Of a stretch of 64,000 bases of DNA, positions 34,507 through 46,035 are shown one piece after another (within the stretch, counting starts at the first letter, position 1; each line of letters opens with the position of its first letter). Where the stretch lies: positions 124,001-188,000 of the forward strand of contig VCJN01000544.1 of the NCBI GenBank assembly GCA_006384855.1. The letters run 5' to 3'. Source of the stretch: Tetraselmis striata. Lineage: Eukaryota > Chlorophyta > Chlorodendrophyceae > Chlorodendrales > Chlorodendraceae. Position numbers and translations under genes: made by a program. The notes under the pieces are model-generated. The model was not told the origin of the DNA. It saw nothing but the letters and a program-made list of their open reading frames with translations, and made no database searches.

Positions 34507-34716
34507 CCAGTCGACGACCGCCTTCCGCAGCAGTCAACGACACATCGGAGGCGAGGAGCAGCGCGCCACTACTATTTATATGCACGTATTGTCAAGAGCT
34601 AGTCGGTGCGGCATTGTGTCGGTGTAATTTCGCAATGTTTATTGTTGAAGTAGCACGGCGTAATGGATACGGCGAGTGAATCCGGGATAATGTGTGCGAC
34701 GAATGTGCGCGCGCAG

Positions 34717-34757
34717 CGGTGTGCGGCGGTGTGCGGCGGTGTGCGGCGGTGTGCACC
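34717..34757. repeat. 10-bp minisatellite
   Basis: About four copies of GTGTGCGGCG in a row, just upstream of the 366-379 bp tandem repeat. Confidence 0.85.
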
Positions 34758-34877
34758 GATGTTAATATAGTGTGAATATTATATCGGCCGTAGACGATCA
34801 GGTCTGGCAGCACCGCCCGTGCTTGTAAATAAGCGACAATGGGTCTAGTCTCCCGCTAGTCTGTGCACCGCAAGTGC

Positions 34878-35996
34878 ACTCCGCAAGCCTCGCCTCCATC
34901 CGCGTCGGAACCGGTAGTAAGTGTTGTTGTGTGCGCACATCGTGACAACATTAAACGGTGGCAATTGCAATTATTAGCGGTGGATAATGTGAAGGCGTTT
35001 TCGAAATCGACAGAGAATGAGGCGGTGCTGGCGGAGTGCATTGGCGGTGCACAGAATAGCGTGTTGCTGGGGTTTTGGCTGCATCGGACGCCGTATTCCC
35101 ACCCATCCGGCACGGAATGTCCGGTTTTCACACATTTGTGTGTTAATAAAGCAGTGTGAATATTACGCGTCTTTTACGCCGGGTGGATGGGCATCCGGCG
35201 TCCGATGCACCCCAATTATTTGCAGCACGCTACTCTACGCACCCCCAACGCACTCCGCAAGCCTCGCCTCCATCCGCGTCGGAACCGGTAGTAAGTGTTG
35301 TTGTGTGCGCACATCGTGACAACATTACACGGGCAATTGCAATTAGCGGTGGACAATGTGAAGGCGTTTTCGAAATCGACAGAGAATGTGGCGGTGCTGG
35401 CGGAGTGCATTGGCGGTGCACAGAATAGCGTGTTGCTGGGGTTTTGGCTGCATCGGACGCCGTATTCCCACCCATCCGGCACGGAATGTCCGGTTTTCAC
35501 ACATTTGTGTGTTAATAAAGTGTGAATATTACGCGTCTTTTACGCCGGGTGGGTGGGCATCCGGCGTCCGATGCACCCCAATTATTTGCAGCACGCTACT
35601 CTACGCACCCCCAACTCACTCCGCAAGCCCCGCCTCCATCCGCGTCGGAACCGGTAGTAAGTGTTGTTGTGTGCGCACATCGTGACAACATTACACGGTG
35701 GCAATTGCAATTACCGGTGGGTAATGTGAAGGCGTTTTCGAAATCGACAGAGAATGAGGCGGTGCTGGCGGAGTGCATTGGCGGTGCACAGAATAGCGTG
35801 TTGCTGGGGTTTTGGCTGCATCGGACGCCGTATTCCCACCCATCCGGCACGCACGGAATGTCCGGTTTTCACACATTTGCGTGTGAATATATATAGTGTG
35901 AATATTACGTAGGCGTCTTTTACGCTGGGTGGATGGGCATCCGGCGTCCGATGCACCCCGAATCTCACCAACACGCTACTCTACGCACCCCCAACG
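34878..35996 (+). repeat. three tandem 366-379 bp units
   Basis: ACTCCGCAAG landmarks at 34878, 35252 and 35618, and the near-match at 35997, mark three units of 374, 366 and 379 bp. A fourth copy breaks off at once. Each unit carries an inverted pair of ~34-base arms: TGCATCGGACGCCG and, ~100 bases on, its reverse complement within GCATCCGGCGTCCGATGCA. Each unit also keeps a ~75-codon open stretch with a shared core (VKAFSKSTEN ... GFWLHRTPYSHPSG). I do not recognise the product. Confidence 0.9.
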
Positions 35997-36913
35997 CATT
36001 CCGCCAGCCCCCCCTCTTTCCGCGCAGGTCCTACGTTCCATTGTATGTATATACATACGTACATGTATTGCTCCGAAACCAGCCCAAACTTTATGAGTGC
36101 ACAAGTGTAAATGGGGGGGGGGGGGGGGGGGGTGGGGGGGGGGATGTGGCGGCGGGGCATCCACTCACACATACCCCAGCGATGCATGACAAATATTACA
36201 TGCCGTGGCGGGTCGGCGGGCCGACCCGGCGGGGGGGGGGGGGGGGGGGGGGCGTCTATTCAACTACACGTGCGACAGTGTCGTTTCGTGGAGCAGTATA
36301 TGTGCCCGGCCTCATTTATACCGCCCCCTACCTGCGCTGCATGGTCTACCCCTAAGAATTACTTAGCACAAACCGTCATTACTTAATAGGAACCTAGCAC
36401 AGCCAGGCTTATATGCCCGCTTTCCCGATCAACTTCTACGCACTTTCCGTCCCTCAACCGCCGGACATGGGGGTTAAGCCGCCAGCCTCGGCAGTTGCTT
36501 AGCCAGACTTGGCATCCCGTACCGTGTCCATGGCTTCGCAGCTCTGCCGCTGGCACACGCCGAGTCCGGCGCTTGCTGCCGCGGGGTTGCGCACGCATGC
36601 ACGCACGGTAATACGCCGCCGACGCCGCCACGCTTACTTCCACCACCTTCGCCAGCCGCAGCTTCGCACGCCTTTCCGCCGACATACGAAACGCACGAAT
36701 CCCCCCCCGTCCCCGCGTCATGTATATTATATTCGAGGCGACTATGCGGGGCGCAGCACACGCCGCGGCGTGGGTCGGCGGAGCGACAGGCGGCGGGAGC
36801 CCTAATGGCCGGGCAGTATCCACACCCACACAGGCACCGCCGCTCACCTCCGACGCGGATGAACCGCCTCCCAAAGGAAACATGCCGGTTGGTGGTAAGC
36901 CCAGCAGGCGTGC
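35997..36913. other. G-tract-rich stretch without a gene
   Basis: Contains G20 at 36113-36132, G10 at 36134-36143 and G22 at 36231-36252. Open frames around 36470-36880 are GC-driven and have no domain I recognise. Confidence 0.45.
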
Positions 36914-37615
36914 GTGGGGTGCCGGCGCCGGTACTGGTGCGACGGAGCTGTCGCGTCAGGAACCGCACCGCATGTGGAGCAACACATGGCGGTGCCGGCC
37001 CCACCTATGTCTAGGGCCACCTCCTCACAACACCCCGCCACGACGGCGTCGGCCACCGCCGACGGCGCCGTTGCGGGGGGGGACGCCCTGCCAGGCGACG
37101 ATGATGCGCCTGGTGCGCCGCGTCAGGAGGCAGAGGAGGCCGTGGTCGAGGCGACTGATCGGGCTGAGGGGGTTGTCGAGGCGAGCGAGGCTGCGCTCGC
37201 GCCACCCGCCCCGCAGCCACCTGCGGGACATGCCGACTTGCTCGTCGCCATGTTGACCGGAGCACTACGAGCAGTGGCGGGAGGCGGCCACATGCACTAT
37301 CATGTGCGTGTCCTGGCCGGACGCCCGTCATGCGTGGACTGCGGCCAACGGACGGACTGGGAGTGTTGCTGCGACGGCACCCCGGCTTTGTGCGGCCCCA
37401 AGTACCCATGCATGGCGACCCATCAGCGGGCAGTCCCCTGCCCGACCACGGCCACGAAGAGGGCGGAGTTCCGCCATGTCAGGGACGCGTTCCACGACGC
37501 GACTCGCGCCGCCGTGTGTGAGGCTTCCGAGAAGGCACGCGCGGCTGGTAGGGTGCGCAGGGTGAGGCGGCGGACGGCCCAGGAGCTGAAGGAGAGCGAG
37601 ACATGCCGTCAGTGA
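36914..37615 (+). CDS. ORF with Cys-rich C-terminus, possibly transposase-derived
   Basis: 233 residues. The first half is Ala/Glu-rich and helical. Residues ~137-175 hold C-x2-C...RTDWECCC...ALCGPKYPC...H. The spacing recalls the C-terminal zinc-binding end of piggyBac-type transposases, which comes after the catalytic core. A basic helix follows. No DDD core is seen upstream, so this may be only the tail of a decayed transposon. A host zinc protein is possible. Confidence 0.33.
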   Translation: MGCRRRYWCDGAVASGTAPHVEQHMAVPAPPMSRATSSQHPATTASATADGAVAGGDALPGDDDAPGAPRQEAEEAVVEATDRAEGVVEASEAALAPPAPQPPAGHADLLVAMLTGALRAVAGGGHMHYHVRVLAGRPSCVDCGQRTDWECCCDGTPALCGPKYPCMATHQRAVPCPTTATKRAEFRHVRDAFHDATRAAVCEASEKARAAGRVRRVRRRTAQELKESETCRQ

Positions 37616-38580
37616 GGTCGGGCGCAATGTCATTGGGTGGGGCACACGGACGTGTAACACTTGCACTTTGCGCGTACTGCTGGGTTACATCCAGGCTGCG
37701 TCACACTATGCAACCGGAAAGGCTGCGTTGCTACTGCAAACAATGCGACGCCTCACTCTGTAGCAACCGCTGCCGCGCCTATCCCACAGCCGCTGCCCCC
37801 CCCCCCCCCCCCCCCCCGCGCGGGATCCCCGCCATCAGCAGCTTGCACTTGCACTTTGCGCGTACTGCTGGGTTACATCCAGGCGGCGTCACACCGGAAA
37901 GGCTGCGTTGCCACTGCAAACGATGCTACGCCTCACTCGGTAGCAACCGCTGCCCCGCCCATCCCACTCGGGATGCTGAGAGCAGCTAAAGGGCACCGGG
38001 GGCGGGGCAAGAGGGAGCAGGGCCAATGATTGTGGAAGAGCGGGGACCCGCTTGCATGCCATCGTATTATATCTTGCACAATATCTGTTGCTGCACTCAT
38101 ATCTCACATCACTAGCTTAGCTATAGTGATTCCCCCCCCCCCCCCCCCCCCCCCCCGCACTGCGTACGCACAAGCCTGGGTATACGCATCAACTGCCCGC
38201 CGGGATGAGAAACTGGTATTGGTAGTGTGTCTGTGGGGTGGAGGGGGGGGGCAAAAGAGCTGCCAATTGCTGCCAAGCTGGTGCGTTACATTGGGGCAGG
38301 CGCTGGGCAGACAATTGGGGCTCGCTTCAGAGCATTGTCTAGTGCCTATGCGGCTGCGCCGCCTCCGCCGCATGCAGACTCTGCGGGCTCACCAGCACCG
38401 CCACCTCAGTCATGCGGCCCTGCATCCCGCAGCCCGCCGCCGTCAGCCAGATCAGAGGTATCCAGAAGCCAGTGCTGGGGTTGTTGCGGCATGACCGCAT
38501 AGTTTTCAGCGGCTGCCGTCCACAGCTTGTAATGCATCCCTTTCCGCCGATTCCGCTGTATGCGCTGTCTTAAAGCCGCG
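37616..38580. other. intergenic stretch with a local duplication and two C tracts
   Basis: Two related ~120-base segments (~37655-37780 and ~37845-37965) share GCACTTTGCGCGTACTGCTG and CCGGAAAGGCTGCGTTGC. C tracts lie at 37796-37817 and 38132-38156. No gene recognised. Confidence 0.55.
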
Positions 38581-39245
38581 CTGCCCCGGCCGCCGCGCCT
38601 TGGCGCCGCGCTGCCCCGGCCGCCGCGCCTTGGCGCCGCGCTGCCCCGGCCGCCGCGCCTTGGCGCCGCGCTGCCCCGGCCGCCGCGCCTTGGCGCCGCG
38701 CTGCCCCGGCCGCCGCGCCTTGGCGCCGCGCTGCCCCGGCCGCCGCGCCTTGGCGCCGCGCTGCCCCGGCCGCCGCGCCTTGGCGCCGCGCTGCCCCGGC
38801 CGCCGCGCCTTGGCGCCGCGCTGCCCCGGCCGCCGCGCCTTGGCGCCGCGCTGCCCCGGCCGCCGCGCCTTGGCGCCGCGCTGCCCCGGCCGCCGCGCCT
38901 TGGCGCCGCGCTGCCCCGGCCGCCGCTGTCTTGGCGCCGCGCTGCCCCGGCCGCCGCTGTCTTGGCGCCGCGCTGCCCCGGCCGCCGCTGTCTTGGCGCC
39001 GCGCTGCCCCGGCCGCCGCTGTCTTGGCGCCGCGCTGCCCCGGCCGCCGCTGTCTTGGCGCCGCGCTGCCCCGGCCGCCGCGCCTTGGCGCCGCGCTGCC
39101 CCGGCCGCCGCGCCTTGGCGCCGCGCTGCCCCGGCCGCCGCGCCTTGGCGCCGCGCTGCCCCGGCCGCCGCGCCTTGGCGCCGCGCTGCCCCGGCCGCCG
39201 CGCCTTGGCGCCGCGCTGCCCCGGCCGCCGCGCCTTGGCGCCGCG
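38581..39245. repeat. 30/31-bp GC minisatellite, 22 units
   Basis: Eleven 30-bp units (38581-38910) with GCGCCTTGGC, five 31-bp units (38911-39065) with GCTGTCTTGGC, then six 30-bp units (39066-39245). Units are otherwise near-identical (CTGCCCCGGCCGCCG...). The 31-bp version shifts the frame, and all frames stay open on both strands. Confidence 0.97.
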
Positions 39246-40833
39246 CGGGGTATCGAGTCCTCCCCTCCCTAGTGAGCGCGTCCACCTGCGCCTTGCGCTC
39301 GGGGCCGTCCTCCTCCGTCACCACATTCTGCAACCCCCACCGCGTGACGAACCACGCAGCTCCTTGCATGCGCTTGTACATGTGCCCAAGCACCGCCTAG
39401 GGACGCGAAGCTCCTTCTCGGTCATGATCGCCTTCACCCGGGCCTCCTCGAGCAGCGGACCGGCGTTAAGAATGGAAAACGTTTCCATGTGGTGCAAGCA
39501 GTCCTCCATGACCCAGCCGGACTGCACCGTCACCTTGCCTGACCCTGCAGTCATGGAGGGGAATGCCGTCACGCCCACGCCCACGCCCACGCCCACGCCC
39601 GGGGGGGGTGGGGGGGGGTTACCTTTCGATTCTTGGACACTGCAAACGAAGGGCGCAACCCGCGTTCAAAGTTGCTGGGTATCGGGACTAAAGCCTGGCG
39701 CCGGTCTTCCTGCTTCATAGCTCGGAATCCAATGTGGCCCTGCACGGTGACAAATTTCCTCCATAAGTCCCTTCCCAAGCCAAAAAAAAACAGGTGGAAC
39801 GGCGCGAGGGGGAAGAGGTTGATCATGCTGACATAGCCCAGGACCACATGCACATGGCACACGCCATGGCAGCCAGTGTTCTGCTTGGCCTCCGCCAGCC
39901 GGGTTGTGTTGAACGCACGCCGGGCAAGGTGCGTGATTCACTGGACAAGTCATCGCCTTGATGGACGGTTACCAAGCGAGCATCCCCGTCCGCATCCACA
40001 GGGGGGTGCTCCTGGGCAGCCGCCATAGCCTCCACAACCTGCCACGCCGACCGGGCGGGTGCGTGTGATTCCATACAACCGCAGTTGAGTGGTGCCACCA
40101 GCACGCAGGCCGGGCCCACTCACCTCTGAACGCAGAAGGTCCACAATGTCACCGTCCTCGAAAACAGCGCGCCACTGGGTCGCCCCGCCGTAGTCCTCCA
40201 ACACCCACTCGGTAACGACGCCGGTTATCACGCCGTAGTGCCATACTCCCCGGAACTTCTTGGCGATGACCTTCATGTAGAAGTCGCCGGGATCGCCTTT
40301 CCATATCACGCCCTCATCGCGGGTTCGACGCCCGCCGGCGGCCACGCAGGCGCGTCGATGTCCATACCGTCTTCGCCAACGGGGTCCTCCCCCACGCCCA
40401 TCACATCGTCCACCTTCGAGCCGCCGTCGTCCGAGACCGGCGCCCGCGGGCCGTTTCCGACGGCTGCAGCTACTCCTGCTGCCGCGCTTGTTGCTGCTGT
40501 TGCTGCTGCTGCTGCTGCCGCCCCTGCTGGTGCTGCTTGTGATAAGGCGGCCTTGCGGCGCAACTTAGCCGCACGCTTCAACGAGTGGCTACAGTTCGGG
40601 TATTTCCGGAAGTGCCGCTCTCGCGCCGTCCTTTCACTACTACCCGTCACGATGCCGTGGCAGTGCTTGCATGTGTACACGCCATCCTTCGACACACTCG
40701 CTATCCATCCCTTTGCCGGCATGCCTGCTGCCGCGCGCGGGGGGCGGGGGGGGGGTTGAGAGTTGGGGTGGATGTAACCCACCACCGGCAGGCAACACAG
40801 ATGCGAGTGCGCGGCTGTCCGCGCTTGATTCAA
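39246..40833 (-). CDS. multi-exon transposase-like gene with BED-type finger
   Basis: Minus-strand coding pieces. (1) 40346-40833: a finger-like CKHCHGIV...RHFRKYPNC, then Ala-rich and acidic runs. (2) 40124-40345: a Tudor/chromo-like fold (KKFRGVWHYGVITG...AVFEDGDIVDLLRSE) with a donor AG|GTGAGT. (3) ~39920-40038, in phase 0 after a CAG acceptor. (4) ~39620-39900: FPLAPFHLFFFGLGRDLW..., with donor AAG|GTAACC. (5) ~39280-39555: SGWVMEDCLHHMETFS... then LGHMYKRMQGAAWFVTRW, with a one-base frame change between them. The layout resembles a repeat-associated transposase-like family of green algae. Superfamily not certain. The 3' end runs into the minisatellite. Confidence 0.38.
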
Positions 40834-41400
40834 CGGTGAGCGGCGGTGACCGTGAGGCGACCCCGTACTTCATGCGCGTGCTGGGGCGTTACACAATCAT
40901 CAGCAGTTAGGGCGGCTGCATTAAAACGCGCACCTACGAACACCACCTACCGCCTACCACCTACCGTACCACCTACATCCGCCCACACCTCCGCCCGTCG
41001 TGCCGCACATCGCGGCACACCGCGGCGATGTGCAGCGATGTGCAGCGAGTACTTGCAGCCGCCTGTACTTAGCCCGGGTACTCCGCGTCGGCGGGCGACA
41101 CGCGAGCCCGCGTGCGCATATCAATTTGATGAAATTATGGAAACGAGAAATTCATATAGTACTTTACAGGTCGCGCGCGATAGTCGTCGCTACTGGGTAT
41201 GAAATCCACGTCCCTCGTCCGTCCCGTATCGTCCCCGTATGTCGTCGTTCGTCACCAGTAGGGCACATTTACGTCACATCTAAATCTCACAGTGAAGAGG
41301 GTTAGGCCGCATGTCGTAATGGGCGCGCCAGAAGGGGGGAACCGGTGTAGACTCGTGATGTGGAAAGACAAAATGAAGCCGGAGGGGTTGACTCAGGGAG
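40834..41400. other. stretch without a recognised gene
   Basis: No domain seen in any frame. Around 40935-40985 there is a short CACCTACC/CCTACCAC reiteration. Confidence 0.4.
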
Positions 41401-42800
41401 GTAGGGGTGGAGGACGACGACCCGGACATGTGGGACAGTGTTGAGGGGGTCCCGCTCATGCCGACGACTCAAGTGCAACTTTGCTTGGAAGGCACGCCCA
41501 AAGGCGTGTCCTCGAAACGCAGCTGCTTGGGGCCGGCACGGCGGAGCACGCCATCATTCGGCCTTGTCGGCCGTCGGGGCCTCGGCCTTCGCCTTGCCCT
41601 TACTAGAGTCCTTGGTGACGTCCTTGGCGAAGATGGTTCGCGGCGCCACCGTCCCGCGCGCCGGGCGCGCGTTTTTGAACCTGTCGCGGTTGCCGCCGCG
41701 CCGTCGTCCCGGTCGTGGTCGTTGTCGTTAAGCCGGAGACCACCGCCAAAGCGCTGACGGTCTAACTAATGTCTTCGCAGCGCCTGCGATATTCACGTCG
41801 TAGATCCGGTCCTTGTAGAGCTCCAGCCGCTCGGTGACCTCGGGCGACCCCAGGTTCTCAGTGCCATGGCGGAGGTAGCGCCCCACACGACATCAAGGGC
41901 GAGAGTGTCCCCGTTGTGCATCTGCGTGTCCAAGTGCTTGCGAAGGTAGGCCAAGCGAAACCGATGACAATCGTCGACGGCCTCCGTGGTGTAGACGATG
42001 GCCTTGAACCGCTGTCCGAAAGCCGGCGCAATCCCGTCCGTGACGCACGCCGCTGCCAACAGCTTGCGGAACTCGACGGCAAAGTCGACGATGAAGACTT
42101 CGAAGCACGTGGCGTGGTATTACTCGTCCGTTGCCGCCGGTTGCAGACTTGGGTTACCAAGCAGGTACTCGAGCACGCGGTCGAGGGTGACGGGGGAAAG
42201 CCCCCGGCGTCGCAGACTGTCGGGAGGCAATATGTTCTCGAAACCGGGCACAACAGTAGCGAGGGCGGTTTTCCAGTCATCACGGTGCAAAGGGCAATAC
42301 CAAAAGCCATGCACGGGAGGCTAAATAGACCGCCCTCCGCGCTATTCATCGCGCTTCCTGGCCGTTGCATTGATGACCTCGCTGGGGCCCTTTGGCGGCA
42401 GCGCAGCTCCATCCCTCTAGCGCATATAGCGGGGTTCGCTCGAGGAAGCGAAGGTCGCGCGGACGTCGTATGGTCCATACCATCGGCGTGGGACTCGTTC
42501 CCGCCCGGAATGGCGTCCTCGTCGCCGGCGGTAGCCGGCGGTATTGGAGTCTCCTTGGTAGCGAAGAACTTGGACAACTGCTCCTGGATGTGCTTTCTCA
42601 TTTTTCGCGTCTTCCGCCTCACGACACCCCGTCTTGATGCGTGCTTGAGCAGTGGTCAACGTCTCGACACCCTTGACAGCCGCCGCCTTGCCGGCGTCGA
42701 CCATCTTGGGGCCCGTGGGTGAGTCGCTGCCATGCATATCGAAAGGGTCGTCCGGGGGGGGCGCGGCGGGGGGAAGAGAGAGAAGAGCCTCGGCTAGAGT
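41401..42800 (-). CDS. unassigned coding-like segments
   Basis: On the minus strand several frames give protein-like pieces: KMVDAGKAAAVKGVETLTTA (~42650-42720), FWYCPLHRDDWKTALATVV (~42240-42310) and FKAIVYTTEAVDDCHRFRLA (~41930-42010). They lie in different frames and I could not join them by convincing splice sites. They may be a decayed or intron-rich gene. I recognise no family. Confidence 0.22.
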
Positions 42801-43081
42801 TGGTCATGTAGTAGCAGCGAGAGTGGAGGGTGGAGAGTTTTGTACCGTTTTCGGGGGGGGGGGGGGGGGGGGGGGCTGAGCACTATGCACGGTTTGAAAT
42901 CGCGTGTTAGTATTGTGCGGGCAGGAGGCTAGCATAAAACTAAGAGAGTGGTCCCATCCAGCGGACGATGATGGTTGTATACGATTCGACGGGCAGTGGG
43001 GTGACCGATGTTTTCGCCGAGGGCGGCACGCAAAGTGCCGCGTACTTCGGCATTTCAGTGCTAAAGCACTGAGCCTGCCTG
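42801..43081. other. spacer with a G24 tract
   Basis: The G tract is at 42853-42876. No gene seen. Confidence 0.4.
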
Positions 43082-43555
43082 GTGGGCGTGCATTGCTCTG
43101 TGGCTTCCACGTCAAATTGGCGTGGTGCGGAGGCCGTCGGGCAGCCCCTGTCGACATGGACCGCATACCCTAGGATTAAGGGAGGGAAAGGAAACCCCAA
43201 GAACGGAGCTCCATACATTTCAAAGGAAGGTAGCCAAGGCAGATTAGCCACCTCGGTCTTCAGGACTGCGGAGGGGGTGGGGCGGCGCCCGACGGAGCGG
43301 GGGCGCTGCCGAGAAGCTGCTGCAGTGGGCGAAGGAGCTCCGATGACACAGCCATATGGAAGATTACGTGGGGGTGCTGCAGTGGGCGAGGGATCAAGGG
43401 CGGGGTCAAGGCTATGCTTGAACGGATGCGCGGACGCAGCTAGCGGAGCGCAAATGGAAGTGATGGAGCGGCCAAAGGAGCATTGCTCTGCATGGGATGC
43501 TGAGCTCACTTGCGCTACGGGAGCAATGGGGAGTCAGGTGGGGATTGTGCGATAG
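43082..43555 (+). CDS. hypothetical ORF, doubtful
   Basis: 157 residues, Gly/Ala/Arg-rich, with no recognised domain. It includes a duplicated phrase (GCTGCAGTGGGCGA at ~43318 and ~43375). Probably a chance frame. Confidence 0.15.
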   Translation: MGVHCSVASTSNWRGAEAVGQPLSTWTAYPRIKGGKGNPKNGAPYISKEGSQGRLATSVFRTAEGVGRRPTERGRCREAAAVGEGAPMTQPYGRLRGGAAVGEGSRAGSRLCLNGCADAASGAQMEVMERPKEHCSAWDAELTCATGAMGSQVGIVR

Positions 43556-46035
43556 TCAAGGGAGCAAGCCTGTGCCCTTTGCCAGAATGCGCTAACCGCC
43601 CGCACTGGGGCAGCTTCATATGGGCACATGGACGTGTTGCGGTGCTGGGCGAGAGAGCGAGGCTGCCCCAGGGATACAATCAAGTGCTTGAATGCCGCCA
43701 ACTTGCGAAGGCAGATTGCCGCGGCAGAGTGAATAGCCAAGAATATGCGCGCAGGACGCCGAGCTCCATGCCGACACACGTTGCCATATAGTCCGTCGGA
43801 GTTGTTTGCTGCTTGATAGGTAATCAGTCTTACACTGCGTGTTGACAACTGTACATCTTCTCGGTATCCATGGCTGAGGGGGGGGGGGGGGGGGATAAGT
43901 GATAAAAGGGTTGCTGCCACCATGGGAGCCAATCTACCAAATTAAAATTTGTTACCACACCATCCCGGGGCTGCTGCCGGCTACCTGTTTCTCAGCCTCA
44001 CACCTCTCAACTTCATGAACCCGCAAAGTGTTAGACATGCCCGTTGCATGTCGTCCATGTTCGAAGGTCAATAAGTTCCTAACTCTTAAAAAGAGTCCCC
44101 CCCCCCCCCTTACTTGCCGGCCGCCCGGCAATCCGGGCGACGGGCTAAAGGGGTTTGTTGTTGTTTTTGTTTTGGGCTGTATGATTACCCCCCCCCCCCC
44201 CCCCCTTGGGGCTTGGCTTTCAGCTAGCGCGATTCTCATGGCTGTTGGTGGTGAGTCCGGCGCGGGGGCGGTGCTTCAACCCGTAGATTTGCTGCATCTG
44301 ATGTGTGTGCCTAGCCATTGTACTATGTGTATGTGCATACACTCAATCCACCATACAGAGTGAAGCGTGCGCGTAGCTGTGTTATTCCAGTCCCGCAAAC
44401 ATACAACACGCGTGGATGGGCGCACCTGTTTGTGGTGGAGGACGGGCAAGGAGTGACTGAGACTACGCCAGCACAATGGTGACTACTGCTACTAGCGATG
44501 GCTGCTGTTGCTAGTATTTAACCAGAATTCCGGGCCGGTCGATGGAACGGTACACTAATACACGTGAGTCGTACAGGGTTTACGACGCTCGTACAAAGGG
44601 CACAAGTCTGTACTCGCTGTAGCCCAACCGCAGCAACCCGCGACCACGTGACCGCACCGTATGCGCATGTTCCCGCCATTTAGCATCCCCCGGGAGTCGC
44701 AGCGTGATCGAGCGCTGCGCTCCACTGGTTAAGGCCGAGCAGCGAGCACGTCGCGGTGCTGGGATCAGGCCCCGCCTTGAGCTGCTGCCAGCGGTGTCCC
44801 CGGACAACCTCGGAGTTCGGATGTGAAGGCGGGGAAAACACCGCTGGCCGTATGCTCTCCGATCCTGTGCAGCTCACCAGTGCCTGATCGCCGAACGCGC
44901 GGCAGCCACCTGCCCACTCTCCTGGCCCAGGTCACCGCCCGAGGGAGGCTTCCTGAGCCCCGTGCACAGTTGGATTTGTTTCAGCCGCCACCGTGCAAGG
45001 CTGTGCCGAGAGAGTATTGTAACGCCCCCCTTACCGGGCGGTAGGGAAGGCAATACAGTCCCCAAACAGATGCTGAGCGAGAACCGCCCACGCTACGGCG
45101 ACATGACAAATCCATGATGCGAGCATTCCTTGCGATACACTGTGCGCGCAGATTTTAAGATCTAGTCATATTGTGATTAGGCATACTCGCAATGCTCCTT
45201 GCTAATAATCATAACCGGGACTCAGATGATTGCCCTCAACCCTCACAACGCCAACTGACCGACAGGGTTGGAAAACCCTGTGGGGTAAGTGATACGCTCC
45301 TGGTGCCGCGGCCTCGGCCACAACTTCTTGGGAAATGACCTACGTTTCAAACAAAGTATTGACAAAGCAAAATTAGCTGACCAACTTTCAAGGGAGAAAG
45401 TCAAGTCGTGCGGTGCTGAAAATCCTGACACTTTGTACCATCAATTGAGAAATCCTGACTGGAGGGTTCGGTGGGGACTAGCGGACCAAATACAATTTAG
45501 GGCTAGGTCTATGGTTGGGGCGCATGTTAGGGTTAGGTACAGTGTTAAGGGCTTATGCTAGGTTATTTGGGCTTATGGTTTGAATTTTGGTTTAGAGGGA
45601 CATACATCTCCGAGATCTGGATTCACTCTTCCTAATTATATGTAAATATGTACATTATATTCGTATTCACATGTGTATGTAGTACATATAAGCCTGTATA
45701 TGCATTGTACATTTAAACCTGTGTCAGTAATGCCTGAAAATGGCACATGCGCAGAGCTGGTAAGAAGGTACACGCAATTATGGCTTGCAAGCCACGTGAT
45801 ACAAGTAGCAGCAAATCTGCCCACCATCTAGGTGGACCACTATCATGAAACGAATCAGCGCGATATATCTGTAGAATAGCGTGGTTTACCCCTTTGGGGC
45901 GTTTCACGGATGAGGTCCTGTGCCAAGTGTTGACATGGCGCCAGATGTATTGTTAGTTTCATTTTGCGCACGTTATGGCTTTGCTATGGAGCACATGCCG
46001 CGCGGTGAGCGGGATTCAAGTGATGTGTTCCTGCG
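43556..46035. other. intergenic stretch
   Basis: Holds G17 (43878-43894), C12 (~44098-44109) and C18 (44188-44205) tracts. Open frames are short and show no domains. I see nothing assignable. Confidence 0.45.

Noticed and set aside
34878-35996. CRISPR-like array
   Set aside because: Units are ~370 bp and contiguous with no short repeat-spacer pattern, and the window is eukaryotic.
38506-39720. Long open frames over the 30/31-bp minisatellite on both strands
   Set aside because: All frames are open because of unit composition, and the 31-bp units rotate the frame. The peptides are artefacts, except possibly the non-repetitive end at 39270-39393.
45520-45540. Telomere-like TTAGGG repeats
   Set aside because: Only two adjacent copies, with scattered variants. 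Green algal telomeres use other repeats, and two units are within chance.
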